DNA of 64,000 nt from Tepidicaulis marinus (GTDB lineage: Bacteria; Pseudomonadota; Alphaproteobacteria; Parvibaculales; Parvibaculaceae), in NCBI RefSeq assembly GCF_000739695.1, contig NZ_BBIO01000003.1:209456-273455 (forward strand), written 5' to 3'. How positions within the stretch are numbered: position 1 is the first letter of the stretch; each line of letters starts with the position of its first letter. Under the pieces are notes generated by a model. That model was not told the DNA's origin, ran no database searches, and worked only from the letters and a program-made list of their open reading frames with translations. Shown in pieces: positions 44,599-51,890 of the stretch. A program made the position numbers and the translations under genes.

Positions 44599-45344
44599 CC
44601 GATCACTCCCGCTTCCTTGAGCTTCGAAACCAGTTCGCCCACCGTTTCAACCTTGATACCGGCTTCACGCTGGGGCGGTTCGGCGACTTTCTGCACTTCA
44701 AGGCGCGGCGTGATGTCGACGCCGTAATCGCCCGGCTCTTTCGTGTCGATCGGCTTCTTCTTCGCCTTCATGATGTTGGGAAGGGAAGCGTAGCGCGGCT
44801 CGTTGAGACGCAGGTCGGAGGTGACGACCGCCGGCATGGTGATCTTGATGGTCTGCAGACCGCCGTCGATCTCGCGGGTCACGGCTGCCTTGTCGCCTTC
44901 GATGTCGATTTTCGAGGCGAAGGTACCCTGCGACCAGCCCAAAAGGGCCGAGAGCATCTGACCGGTCTGGTTGCAATCGTCATCGATGGCCTGTTTGCCG
45001 ACGATGATGAGATCGGGTTTTTCTTCTTCTGCCACTGCTTTGAGCAGTTTTGCCACGCCCAGCGGCTCGACCGTGTCATCGGTCTTGATCAGGATGCCCC
45101 GGTCGGCGCCCATGGCGAGCGCGGTACGGATGGTTTCCTGTGCCTGCTGCGGGCCGACGGAGACGACCACGATTTCCGTGGCTTTGCCGGCTTCTTTCAG
45201 GCGGACGGCCTCTTCGACGGAAATTTCGTCGAAGGGGTTCATGGACATTTTGACGTTAGCGAGCTCGACACCGCTCTGATCCGATTTCACCCGGATCTTC
45301 ACGTTATAGTCGACCACCCGCTTGACGGGAACGAGGACTTTCAT
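44595..45344 (-). CDS. etfB: electron transfer flavoprotein beta subunit
   Basis: A 249-residue AMP-binding subunit of [23 protein letters not shown] opens the family; [24 protein letters not shown] sequence (here [18 protein letters not shown]) and the signature [22 protein letters not shown] segment are clear, as is [20 protein letters not shown]. It overlaps etfA by four bases. A TTGACA-N17-TAGGTT promoter lies about 175 bases upstream. Confidence 0.96.
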   Translation of the reverse strand: MKVLVPVKRVVDYNVKIRVKSDQSGVELANVKMSMNPFDEISVEEAVRLKEAGKATEIVVVSVGPQQAQETIRTALAMGADRGILIKTDDTVEPLGVAKLLKAVAEEEKPDLIIVGKQAIDDDCNQTGQMLSALLGWSQGTFASKIDIEGDKAAVTREIDGGLQTIKITMPAVVTSDLRLNEPRYASLPNIMKAKKKPIDTKEPGDYGVDITPRLEVQKVAEPPQREAGIKVETVGELVSKLKEAGVIG

Positions 45345-45693
45345 TGAGCTGAACTCCTGCGCGTTGCCAGACGCTGGTCTCGGGGTTGCCGTTTTCCCGA
45401 TCAGCGGCGCGAGGCTGAAGCTCTTTCAAGCGGCTCAGGCCCTGCCATCAATCGAGGGAAACTGCGACTATACGGAGCAAAGACAAGGGTTTGTCCGTCG
45501 CTCCGCTGTTGCGGTGCGGCAACCTAGTCCGGGTGCAAGGCCCTGTCAATGAAGCGGGATAGGAGGAGGGGCGATCTTTCCGTTTCGCCCGCAAAGACCC
45601 CGTTGAGGGCGCTGCGGCAGGGTCGCGGGGGCGCGGCGGGTGCCGGTTCTGGGGCGATTTGACGCGCCTTTGCTTTCTCCTGCTTTGCCCGGC
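45345..45693. other. 349-base intergenic region with the etfBA promoter
   Basis: I see no convincing gene on either strand between etfB and the adenosyltransferase. It holds the etfBA promoter and a leader of about 170 bases. No hairpin with a T tract and no riboswitch fold was recognised in the leader. Confidence 0.55.
45521..45549 (-). promoter_or_regulatory. promoter of etfBA
   Basis: On the minus strand TTGACA (45549-45544), a 17-base spacer and TAGGTT (45526-45521) form a good alphaproteobacterial-type sigma70 promoter reading towards etfB. Confidence 0.55.
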
Positions 45694-46284
45694 CTACCGG
45701 TTGGCGCCCGGAACCCAGAGAATATCGTCCTTGCCGCCATTATTGGCATGGCGCGCTGCGACAAAAAAGAAATCGGAGAGCCGGTTTACATATTTCAGGG
45801 CCGGGGCGCCAACCCCGTCCGGATCGCGCTCCTTCAGCGCCGTCATGATACGCTCGGCCCGGCGCGAGACGGTGCGGGCAAGGTGCAAATGGGCTGAGAG
45901 GGGGCTGCCGCCGGGCAGGATGAAGGAGTTCAGCGGCGCCATCTCCTTGTTCATGGCGTCGATCTCCCGCTCGAGGCGGGCCACCTGCTCCTCGCCGATG
46001 CGCAGCGGCTCATAGCCTTCCATCATCTCGGGCAAGGGCTCGTTGGGCGGAATGCACAAATCCGCCCCGAGGTCGAAAAGGTCGTTCTGGATGCGGCCCA
46101 GCATCCCGCCCATGCCGGGAACGGCGCCTGCATGAAGGCGGGCAAGGCCCACCACCGCGTTCAGCTCATCCGTCGTGCCATAGGTTTCGATGCGCAGATC
46201 GTGCTTGGGCAGGCGCTGGCCGGTGCCGAGCGCGGTCGTGCCTTCATCGCCCGTGCGGGTATAGATCTTGTTCAAAACGACCAT
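45694..46284 (-). CDS. cob(I)alamin adenosyltransferase, PduO type
   Basis: A 196-residue enzyme that adenosylates cob(I)alamin with ATP, giving adenosylcobalamin. The ATP-binding start IYTRTGDEGTTALGTGQRLP, the mid segment YGTTDELNAVVGLAR and the C-terminal VSRRAERIMTAL and YVNRLSDFFFVAARHAN are family landmarks. It is the natural cofactor supplier for Ecm and NrdJ in this window. ATG 46284 preferred to an upstream extension. The gene lies between etfB and a cytochrome b561 gene; co-location with etfBA recurs in the clade. Confidence 0.92.
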   Translation of the reverse strand: MVVLNKIYTRTGDEGTTALGTGQRLPKHDLRIETYGTTDELNAVVGLARLHAGAVPGMGGMLGRIQNDLFDLGADLCIPPNEPLPEMMEGYEPLRIGEEQVARLEREIDAMNKEMAPLNSFILPGGSPLSAHLHLARTVSRRAERIMTALKERDPDGVGAPALKYVNRLSDFFFVAARHANNGGKDDILWVPGANR

Positions 46285-46329
46285 GGCTCTTCCTTTCCGC
46301 TTTGCCGCCCCGGGCTGTTGCAAACCGGC

Positions 46330-46875
46330 TTACACCTTGGCGAAAGGCAGCATCCTTCTCAGTACCACATCTTTGCGGATGAAGTGATGATAGAGCGCGG
46401 CGGGAATGTGCAGAACCAGCAGCGCGATCAGGATCATCGCGTTCACGGCATGGGCGGTATGGAAAATACCGAAAAGCTGTTCGTTCTCTTCGATCTGCAG
46501 CGGGCCGAGGCCGAAGGGGCTTACCGGAAAACCGGCAAAGAGCGATTGGCCGATGCCCCAGATGGGCTGCAGGAAGAGAAAGAGATAAAGACTGTGATGC
46601 ACGGCTTTGGAAAGCACCACCTGCCAGCGCGGCAGATCGGCGGGAAGCGCCGGTGCGGGATGTGTGAGGCGCCAGGCAAGGCGGGCCGTCATGAGAATGA
46701 GCACGGAGACGCCGAGCGAGGAATGGATGACCAGCGTTTCGATGTGTTCTTTTTCCGGCAGATCGCCCAGCGTCCAGCCGAAAATCAGCATAACAAGGAC
46801 AAGCAGCGCGATCAGCCAGTGCAGCGCTTTGGCTGTGCCCGTATAGGCGCGGACGGTTCCGGTATCTTGTGACAT
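46330..46875 (-). CDS. cytochrome b561-type membrane protein
   Basis: A 181-residue integral membrane cytochrome with four helices. Histidines expected to ligate two b hemes are in ALHWLIALL, VIHSSLGVS, HHSLYLFLF and FHTAHAVNAM. Bacterial members oxidise quinol and may reduce superoxide or donate electrons to periplasmic partners; the partner here is unknown. ATG 46875 (MSQDTGTVRAYT) is chosen because the extension to 46935 is not family-like. It is 45 bases upstream of the adenosyltransferase on the same strand. Confidence 0.88.
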   Translation of the reverse strand: MSQDTGTVRAYTGTAKALHWLIALLVLVMLIFGWTLGDLPEKEHIETLVIHSSLGVSVLILMTARLAWRLTHPAPALPADLPRWQVVLSKAVHHSLYLFLFLQPIWGIGQSLFAGFPVSPFGLGPLQIEENEQLFGIFHTAHAVNAMILIALLVLHIPAALYHHFIRKDVVLRRMLPFAKV

Positions 46876-46960
46876 GGTGCATCCCCTCCCAGTCTTATGT
46901 TTCAAGAGGATGCGCCGGAGGGCAGGCCGGATCAAGTCATGTCGAGGCTGAGATGCAAAC

Positions 46961-46985
46961 GCCGCCCTTCGTGAAGAAGGGCGGC
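46961..46985 (-). terminator. hairpin after the haloalkane dehalogenase gene
   Basis: GCCGCCCTTC (46961-46970) and GAAGGGCGGC (46976-46985) form a perfect 10-base stem with a five-base loop, 25 bases past the dehalogenase stop. On the minus strand only GTTT follows, so termination may be partial. Confidence 0.6.
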
Positions 46986-47010
46986 GCTGGTTTTCCTGTT
47001 TGTCCGTGCC

Positions 47011-47898
47011 TTAAAGATGGCTGCGCCACTGAGCAATGGCCTTGCCGATTTCATGGGGGCTATCTTCCTGAATGAAATGCGAGCCTTTGACGGTAACCTC
47101 CGTCTGGTTCTTCCAGCTGCGGCAAAACTCGCGCTGCGCGCCGATCAGAATCGCGCCGGGATCGGCATTGATGAAAAGCTTGGGCAGATCGTTTTGCGCC
47201 ATCCAGTCCGCATAGGACTGAACGATTTCCACCACATCCGCCGGCTCGCCCGCCAGCGGGATCTGCCGCGGCCAGGTGAGCGTCGGGCGGCGGTCTTCGC
47301 CCGCCTTTGCAAAGGGGCGGCGGTAGACGGCCATCTCTTCTTCGGTCAGGCCGCGTAGCACGGAGCCTGGAAGCACGCGTTCGACGAAGATATTTTTCTC
47401 CAGCACCATCTCCTCACCGGCGGGTGAGCGGAAGCCTTCGAAAACCGGGCGCGCATCCGCGTTCCATTCGTCCCATGTCATGGGCCGCACGATCCCTTCC
47501 ATATAGGCAATGGCTTTTACAGCGCCGCGGTGGCGGTTTGCCCAATCGAAGCCGAGCGCCGAGCCCCAATCGTGAATGACAAGGGTGAGATTGTTGCCGA
47601 TACCGAGCGCCTCGATAAAGCCGTCAAGATACTCGCGGTGTTCCTTGAACGTGTAGCGGCCGGGCCCAGGGCTTTCCAGTTTCTGCGAATCGCCCATGCC
47701 GATCAGGTCAGGCGCGATGCAACGCGCCCGGTCCGTCAGATGCGGCATGACATTGCGCCAGAGATAAGAGGATGTCGGGTTGCCATGGAGAAAGAGAATG
47801 GGCTCGCCATTTGCCGGGCCAAGGTCCACATAGGCCATGGACTTGCCTTTGACGGTGACGGTGTTTTTCGGATGCTCGGCGGTGGAAATGTCGCTCAT
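47011..47898 (-). CDS. dhaA: haloalkane dehalogenase, subfamily II type
   Basis: A 295-residue alpha/beta hydrolase that replaces halogen on haloalkanes with hydroxyl. The complete active site can be read: Asn40 (HGNPTSS) and Trp111 for halide binding, nucleophile Asp110 in [11 protein letters not shown], acid Glu134 in YMEGIV and His274 in [10 protein letters not shown]. The Asn-Asp-Trp-Glu-His set is that of DhaA/LinB-type enzymes. No signal peptide, so it is cytoplasmic. It lies 58 bases downstream of a TetR gene on the same strand and is probably controlled by it; natural substrate unknown. Confidence 0.92.
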   Translation of the reverse strand: MSDISTAEHPKNTVTVKGKSMAYVDLGPANGEPILFLHGNPTSSYLWRNVMPHLTDRARCIAPDLIGMGDSQKLESPGPGRYTFKEHREYLDGFIEALGIGNNLTLVIHDWGSALGFDWANRHRGAVKAIAYMEGIVRPMTWDEWNADARPVFEGFRSPAGEEMVLEKNIFVERVLPGSVLRGLTEEEMAVYRRPFAKAGEDRRPTLTWPRQIPLAGEPADVVEIVQSYADWMAQNDLPKLFINADPGAILIGAQREFCRSWKNQTEVTVKGSHFIQEDSPHEIGKAIAQWRSHL

Positions 47899-47956
47899 TC
47901 TTTTTCCTGTCTTTTACTGCGGGTCTTAACTGAGATCGTTATCGGAGAGCCCTGTG

Positions 47957-48568
47957 TCAGGCCGGTTGCTGGCGGCCATAGGTCAGGGCGGCCTCTAGAA
48001 TGCGGTTGGAAAGGGCGGGGTCGTCCACGGCGCGGGCAAGGCTCATGGCCCCGACGCACAGGCTGAGAAGGCCGATGACTTCGCTCTCGCAGGAAGCTGC
48101 ATCGGCGTTGCCGTCTTTGTCGCCGAGCAAGGCCGTGAGCCGGTTCAGCGTGGTTTCGATCTCATCGGCAAAGGCGCGGCGCTGGTCGGCGGTGCCATGG
48201 GCAAATTCCTGGGCGCAGGCGGCAAAGGCGCAGCCTGCCGCCGGGCGGTCGCGGTGTTTGGCGTTGAGATAGCCTTTAAGGAGGCGCGGCACGCGCTCGT
48301 GCGCGGGCGCGCTTTCTGCAGCGGCAAGCCAGCTTTCCCGGTAATTGAAGGCGGCGCGGAAGGCGGCCTCGATCAGTGCGTCCTTGTCGGGGAAATGGGA
48401 GTAGAAGGCGCCGTGGGTCAGGCCCGCGCGGGCCATGACATCGGCGACGGAAAAACCGCCGCCCCCTTCCTCGCGCAGCATGTCGGCGGCGGCGGCGAGA
48501 ATCCGCTGGCGGCTTTCATCCTTGCTTTCGGCCCTTTTGCCGGACGGCTTGTGCTCTTTTGCGTTCAT
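47957..48568 (-). CDS. TetR-family transcriptional regulator
   Basis: A 203-residue repressor-type regulator. The N-terminal HTH is clear: RQRILAAAADMLREEG, FSVADVMARAGLTHGAFYSHF and PDKDALI. The C-terminal ligand domain has three cysteines (AAGCAFAACAQEF and SCESEVIGLL). ATG 48568 (MNAKEHK) is chosen because the upstream frame crosses a promoter and operator. TTGACG-N17-TAGCGT and a perfect 22-base palindrome lie directly upstream. It probably represses itself and the downstream haloalkane dehalogenase; the inducer is unknown. Confidence 0.9.
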   Translation of the reverse strand: MNAKEHKPSGKRAESKDESRQRILAAAADMLREEGGGGFSVADVMARAGLTHGAFYSHFPDKDALIEAAFRAAFNYRESWLAAAESAPAHERVPRLLKGYLNAKHRDRPAAGCAFAACAQEFAHGTADQRRAFADEIETTLNRLTALLGDKDGNADAASCESEVIGLLSLCVGAMSLARAVDDPALSNRILEAALTYGRQQPA

Positions 48569-48590
48569 CTCTCCCCCTTTGAGAGAGGAG

Positions 48591-48619
48591 ACGCTAATGG
48601 GCGCCGTTTGCCGCGTCAA
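48591..48619 (-). promoter_or_regulatory. promoter of the tetR-dehalogenase unit
   Basis: On the minus strand TTGACG (48619-48614), a 17-base spacer and TAGCGT (48596-48591) lie just ahead of the TetR start at 48568. The palindromic operator begins three bases upstream of the -35. Confidence 0.55.
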
Positions 48620-48622
48620 CAT

Positions 48623-48644
48623 TCGCATGATGATCATCATGCGA
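48623..48644. promoter_or_regulatory. 22-base perfect palindrome, probable TetR operator
   Basis: The bases from 48623 to 48644 (centre ATGATCAT, ends TCGCATG...CATGCGA) are identical on both strands. The site abuts the -35 of the tetR promoter, where a TetR dimer or pair of dimers would act. No T tract follows, so it is not a terminator. Confidence 0.75.
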
Positions 48645-48653
48645 GTTGGGGGC

Positions 48654-48842
48654 TTAAGGCACGCCCCGGCAGACCTGCCGCCCGACGCAATAATCCTTGT
48701 TGCTCACCGGCTTGCCGTCCTTGTCATAGGCGGTGCAGTTGGGGGCATTCTGGCAGAGATCGCGGGCGAATCTCTCGCGCGCGGCCTGGCTGCAGGCTGT
48801 CAGAAGCACGGCGGCAAGAAGAACCAGAAGCGCCGGTTTCAT
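48654..48842 (-). CDS. small lipoprotein
   Basis: A 62-residue lipoprotein with signal sequence MKPALLVLLAAVLLTAC, lipobox LLTAC. The mature part, about 46 residues, has four more cysteines (DLCQNAPNC, DYCVGRQVC), arranged as two possible disulfides, and a charged DKDGKPVSNKD loop. No family recognised. It overlaps the XRE gene by four bases and so belongs to the DUF2975-XRE-lipoprotein operon. Confidence 0.72.
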   Translation of the reverse strand: MKPALLVLLAAVLLTACSQAARERFARDLCQNAPNCTAYDKDGKPVSNKDYCVGRQVCRGVP

Positions 48843-49084
48843 TCCGCCACCTCCCTGCCGAGGGGTGAAGGCGGCCCGTTGGAAGGTTCATAGACGAGGA
48901 GATCGCCCGGCTGGCAGGTAAGCGCACGGCAAATGGCCTCAAGCGTTTCAAAGCGCACACCCTTCACCTTGCCCGATTTCAAAAGCGAGAGATTGGCCTC
49001 GGTAATGCCGATCTCGCGGGCAAGCTCCTTGGAGCGCATTTTCCGGCGGGCCAGCATGACATCCAGCGTAACGGTAATGGGCAT
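48839..49084 (-). CDS. XRE-family (YozG-like) transcriptional regulator
   Basis: An 81-residue single HTH domain protein: MLARRKMRSKELAREIGITE, NLSLLKSGKVKGVRFETLEA and ICRALTCQPGDLLVYEP are the hallmark of YozG-type Cro/C1 proteins. Such small regulators are typically encoded beside a DUF2975 membrane protein, as here. The palindrome in the operon promoter spacer is a likely binding site. The pair may be membrane-linked control in which DUF2975 modulates the regulator, but this is not established. Confidence 0.88.
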   Translation of the reverse strand: MPITVTLDVMLARRKMRSKELAREIGITEANLSLLKSGKVKGVRFETLEAICRALTCQPGDLLVYEPSNGPPSPLGREVAE

Positions 49085-49093
49085 GGCAGTTCC

Positions 49094-49624
49094 TTAGACG
49101 AAGGCGGCGTTTTCTTCCTGAAGGCGCACGGCATCGGCCATGACCCAGGAAATGACCAAAAGCACGATGCCGGTCAGAAGCATGGTGAGCTGGGCGGAGG
49201 AAAGAGAGATGGCAAGCTCCCGCTGCCCGGCCGGATTGTCATAGGAAAGGGCGACGGAAAGCGCCGCGCCCGTCAGGATGCCCGCCGGCGTTGCCGCGAC
49301 AAGCGCCCAGGCCATGTTCGTGAAGCAGCGCACGGTGGCGGGCGTGAAATAGACCCCTGCCGAATAGAAGCTGAAAAGCCGGCGCAGATTGATGAGCGCA
49401 AAGAGGGTGATGGCCAGCGGGATCAATGAGAGCCCAAGGCCGAGGCCCCGCTCCAGCGGCGTGTCGGGCCCCATGGCAAAGCCCGGACCGAAACGGGCGG
49501 GATCGGGCTCGGCGAAGACCAGCCAGAAGGCAGCAAGGCCGAGGGGGAGGGTGATCAAAAGGAAGCTGCAGGCATGTTTCGTGACGGCGCTGAGGACGGT
49601 AATGCGGCGGGTGCGGTCGGTCAT
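49094..49624 (-). CDS. DUF2975 membrane protein
   Basis: A 176-residue membrane protein with four helices, at about residues 18-36, 62-80, 100-127 and 143-163, separated by short loops. It matches the DUF2975 layout (NLRRLFSFYSAGVYFTPATV is the family-like central segment) and is directly upstream of an XRE regulator, the pairing characteristic of this family. The role is unknown. First gene of the operon; promoter TTTACA-N17-TACAAT lies 27 bases upstream. Confidence 0.85.
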   Translation of the reverse strand: MTDRTRRITVLSAVTKHACSFLLITLPLGLAAFWLVFAEPDPARFGPGFAMGPDTPLERGLGLGLSLIPLAITLFALINLRRLFSFYSAGVYFTPATVRCFTNMAWALVAATPAGILTGAALSVALSYDNPAGQRELAISLSSAQLTMLLTGIVLLVISWVMADAVRLQEENAAFV

Positions 49625-49650
49625 AGAACTCTCCCTTGAGGTCGGGAGAA

Positions 49651-49679
49651 ATTGTATTGAGGAAATTAATTTCTGTAAA
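49651..49679 (-). promoter_or_regulatory. promoter of the DUF2975-XRE-lipoprotein operon
   Basis: On the minus strand TTTACA (49679-49674), 17 bases, TACAAT (49656-49651): each hexamer matches consensus at five of six positions, the best promoter in the window. A 12-base palindrome fills the spacer. Confidence 0.7.
49662..49673. promoter_or_regulatory. palindrome in the promoter spacer, probable operator
   Basis: GAAATTAATTTC is a perfect 12-base palindrome lying exactly between the -35 and -10 elements. It is a strong candidate for the site of the XRE protein encoded in the operon, which would make it an autorepressor. Confidence 0.55.
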
Positions 49680-49720
49680 ACAATAATTTAAAATTGTGCC
49701 GCCTGACCTTCAAGCAACAA

Positions 49721-49744
49721 AAAACGGGGCCGAAGCCCCGTTTT
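49721..49744 (-). terminator. terminator after pagL
   Basis: AAAACGGGGC (49721-49730) and GCCCCGTTTT (49735-49744) form a perfect 10-base stem around CGAA; on the minus strand it ends in a T tract. It lies 23 bases past the pagL stop and could work in both directions. Confidence 0.85.
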
Positions 49745-49766
49745 CCGAAATCCATATCCGTCCGGC

Positions 49767-50327
49767 TTAGAAGCGGTAGCCGTAGCGGATGCCGACATTC
49801 GTCAGGCCTTCATTGTCATCGCACAGGCTTGCGTTGGAGATGTGCTCCAGCGTCAGCATCAGGCGGTGATTGTCGGTGAGGTTATAGCCGAGCGAGGCGC
49901 TTTCATGGAACGCCCAGGCGCAGCCGAGTTCGTTTTGCTGTTTTGAGGAGCCGGTTTCGCCGTCATGCAGGGCTGCGCCGAACGCGCCTTCCACGAAAAG
50001 CGGACCCCAGAAATTCCAGTCCCAGGCAAGGCCGGTATAGATGAAGCTGGTGGAATCTTCATGGGTCGCGATGGTAGCGCCGAGATGCGGGCGCGGGGAG
50101 CCGGCCCATTCCAGCCAGTCCGGAGAGGTGAAGAGCACTTCGCCGTTAATGTCGGCGCCGTCTTCATCCGTCTCGTCGCGGAACAGGGACAGTTCATGGT
50201 TCAAGACGCCGAGGCGCACTTCATCGACGATCGAATCTTCTGCGGCAAATGCTGGGACAGCGCCAAGGGTCGCAAAGAGCATGGCGCAAGCAAGGGTCTT
50301 TCTAAGGATCACGGGAGCCCCCTTCAT
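49767..50327 (-). CDS. pagL: lipid A 3-O-deacylase, PagL family
   Basis: A 186-residue outer membrane beta-barrel enzyme that removes the 3-O-acyl chain of lipid A. It has a signal peptide (LACAMLFATLGAVPAFAAE) and alternating hydrophobic strands. The catalytic His162 and Ser164 lie in LEHISNAS, and the protein ends in GIRYGYRF with the terminal Phe expected of outer membrane proteins. ATG 50327 is given, but GTG 50312 has a better ribosome site (AAGGGGG) and would start at MILRKTLAC; both retain the signal peptide. Lipid A change may alter recognition or envelope stability. Confidence 0.85.
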   Translation of the reverse strand: MKGAPVILRKTLACAMLFATLGAVPAFAAEDSIVDEVRLGVLNHELSLFRDETDEDGADINGEVLFTSPDWLEWAGSPRPHLGATIATHEDSTSFIYTGLAWDWNFWGPLFVEGAFGAALHDGETGSSKQQNELGCAWAFHESASLGYNLTDNHRLMLTLEHISNASLCDDNEGLTNVGIRYGYRF

Positions 50328-50527
50328 ATAAATTCACTCTGCGCTACCCCAGAACAGCGCAGCAATTCCTGATCCCATCCTATCTGAAGGAAGGGAATTG
50401 AGGAGTTAATAATGGTTACGGGAGGGGCTTGTCCAAAGCAAGTGCGGGGGAGACCGGTCGGTTTCCCGAGGGGCGTTGCCAATCTGCATCAGATTGGTTC
50501 CGGGTCATTCGCTCCGCCTGCGCTCTC

Positions 50528-50719
50528 TCACGCGGCCGTGAAGTAAAACGCCGCCATCAGCACGCAGATGGCCGCGAATTGCAGAGCGACTCGCCAGCGC
50601 ATCAGGGTCTGGGAGCGCGAGGCGGAACCGCCGCGCATCATGTTCCAAAGCCCGGCCAGGAGAACGACCAGCACGGCGGCGAGGGAAAGGGGAATGAGAT
50701 AGTCGAAAATATCTGTCAT
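50528..50719 (-). CDS. HIG1-domain twin transmembrane small protein
   Basis: A 63-residue protein with two membrane helices (IPLSLAAVLVVLLAGLWNMM and WRVALQFAAICVLMAAFYF) joined by a positively charged loop with Ser and Arg (RGGSASRSQTLMRW). This is the bacterial HIG1/twin-TM family; mitochondrial relatives assist respiratory supercomplexes, and bacterial ones may do the same. It follows the hydrolase gene at nine bases on the same strand. Confidence 0.85.
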   Translation of the reverse strand: MTDIFDYLIPLSLAAVLVVLLAGLWNMMRGGSASRSQTLMRWRVALQFAAICVLMAAFYFTAA

Positions 50720-50728
50720 GGGTTTGAT

Positions 50729-51778
50729 CTAGTCGAATGAGCCTGTTTGTCCAGCTTGTTCCGTTTCCCGCCCGGCCGTTGCGCGCCGGGCCGTTTCCCG
50801 ATCAGCCGTTTGCCGGGTCTCATGGCCGGTCGCCGCCAGAAAAAGATCGATCTGGTGCATCGTGGCGTCGGGGTGCAGCAGATAAGCGCGCCCATGGGTG
50901 CCCCAGCGCCCGGCGGGGCCCATGGCCGGATGGTCGGCGGGCACATCCGGGGCGAGCCAGAGTTTCGTCCGTTTGTTGAGGCGGGTGAATTCTTCGGCAA
51001 AGCGGCGCTGGGTCACGGGGTCGCCCGCATCCTGGAGGATGAGGATGGGCAGGCTCACCTGCGAGGCCCGCTCCAGCGGCCGGTCGGCTTTTCCGGGAAA
51101 ATCGTAGAACCGTTCCGCGGTCCAGATGGCGGGCCCCGCCATCGCCCCTGGAATGCCCGTCACCGCATAGGTGCCGGCGCGCGTTGCGCTTTCATAATCG
51201 AGCAGCGGGTCGAGCAGAATCAGCCCTTGCAAATCTTCCCTGAGCGCTTCGCCCGTCTCCTCATCGGTGAGCGCATGAATGAGCGAGGCCCCGCCCATGG
51301 AAAGGCCGAAGGCGTAAAGCGGCTTGCCGGGCAGGCGCGCTTTCAGGGCAGCAAGGCCCGCGCGCACATCGTGGCGTTCTTTCAGGCCGAGCTCGAAGCG
51401 GCCTGTACCGTCCCCATCCGACTGGCCGTGATTGCGCAGATCGATGGCAAGAATGGAAAAGCCGCGCGCGTTCATGTCCTTGTAAATGCCAAGGCCCTTG
51501 GTGGCACGCATCTCGCGCGTGCCGCCGGCACCGTGAATGGCCAGGAGCCCGGCTTGTGGATTGGCTGCAGGCATCCACCAGCCGCGCAGTTTGAGCGGGG
51601 CATCTTCCGGCTCCACCACGGCTTCTTCGAAGTCGAGGCCGACGGCGCGCGGGGTTTCGGTGATGGGCTGGCGGGCGGCGACCGCAAGCTGAGAGGGCAT
51701 ATAGACAAGAAAGATCCCGGCCCAGAGAAGACCGAGAAAAAGGGCCGTGCCGCTCAACACCCAGACAATTTTCCGCAT
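50729..51778 (-). CDS. membrane-anchored alpha/beta hydrolase
   Basis: A 349-residue hydrolase with an N-terminal anchor (SGTALFLGLLWAGIFLVYMP) and a catalytic domain: LAIHGAGGTREMRA forms the oxyanion loop, IDLRNHGQSDG follows, and the nucleophile serine is in GLSMGGASL. The acid is expected in LQDAGDPVT and the histidine near DATMHQIDLF. Its last 40 residues are low complexity (Arg, Glu, Gly, Thr). Substrate unknown. Co-directional with the HIG1 gene, and separated from mcd by 112 bases. Confidence 0.82.
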   Translation of the reverse strand: MRKIVWVLSGTALFLGLLWAGIFLVYMPSQLAVAARQPITETPRAVGLDFEEAVVEPEDAPLKLRGWWMPAANPQAGLLAIHGAGGTREMRATKGLGIYKDMNARGFSILAIDLRNHGQSDGDGTGRFELGLKERHDVRAGLAALKARLPGKPLYAFGLSMGGASLIHALTDEETGEALREDLQGLILLDPLLDYESATRAGTYAVTGIPGAMAGPAIWTAERFYDFPGKADRPLERASQVSLPILILQDAGDPVTQRRFAEEFTRLNKRTKLWLAPDVPADHPAMGPAGRWGTHGRAYLLHPDATMHQIDLFLAATGHETRQTADRETARRATAGRETEQAGQTGSFD

Positions 51779-51890
51779 GAAATGTTCCGCCCGCTACTAT
51801 CCGCCAGACCCGCCCTATGCGTCAGACCTGTTTTGGCGCGAGCCTATCCCGGCGGGCAGCTTTCGAACAGGACCGATTTCAGCGCCGCGC

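Noticed and set aside
45546..45764. 72-codon minus-strand frame between etfB and the adenosyltransferase
   Set aside because: It overlaps the end of the adenosyltransferase in another frame, is rich in Arg, Pro and Gly, and has no family or signal features.
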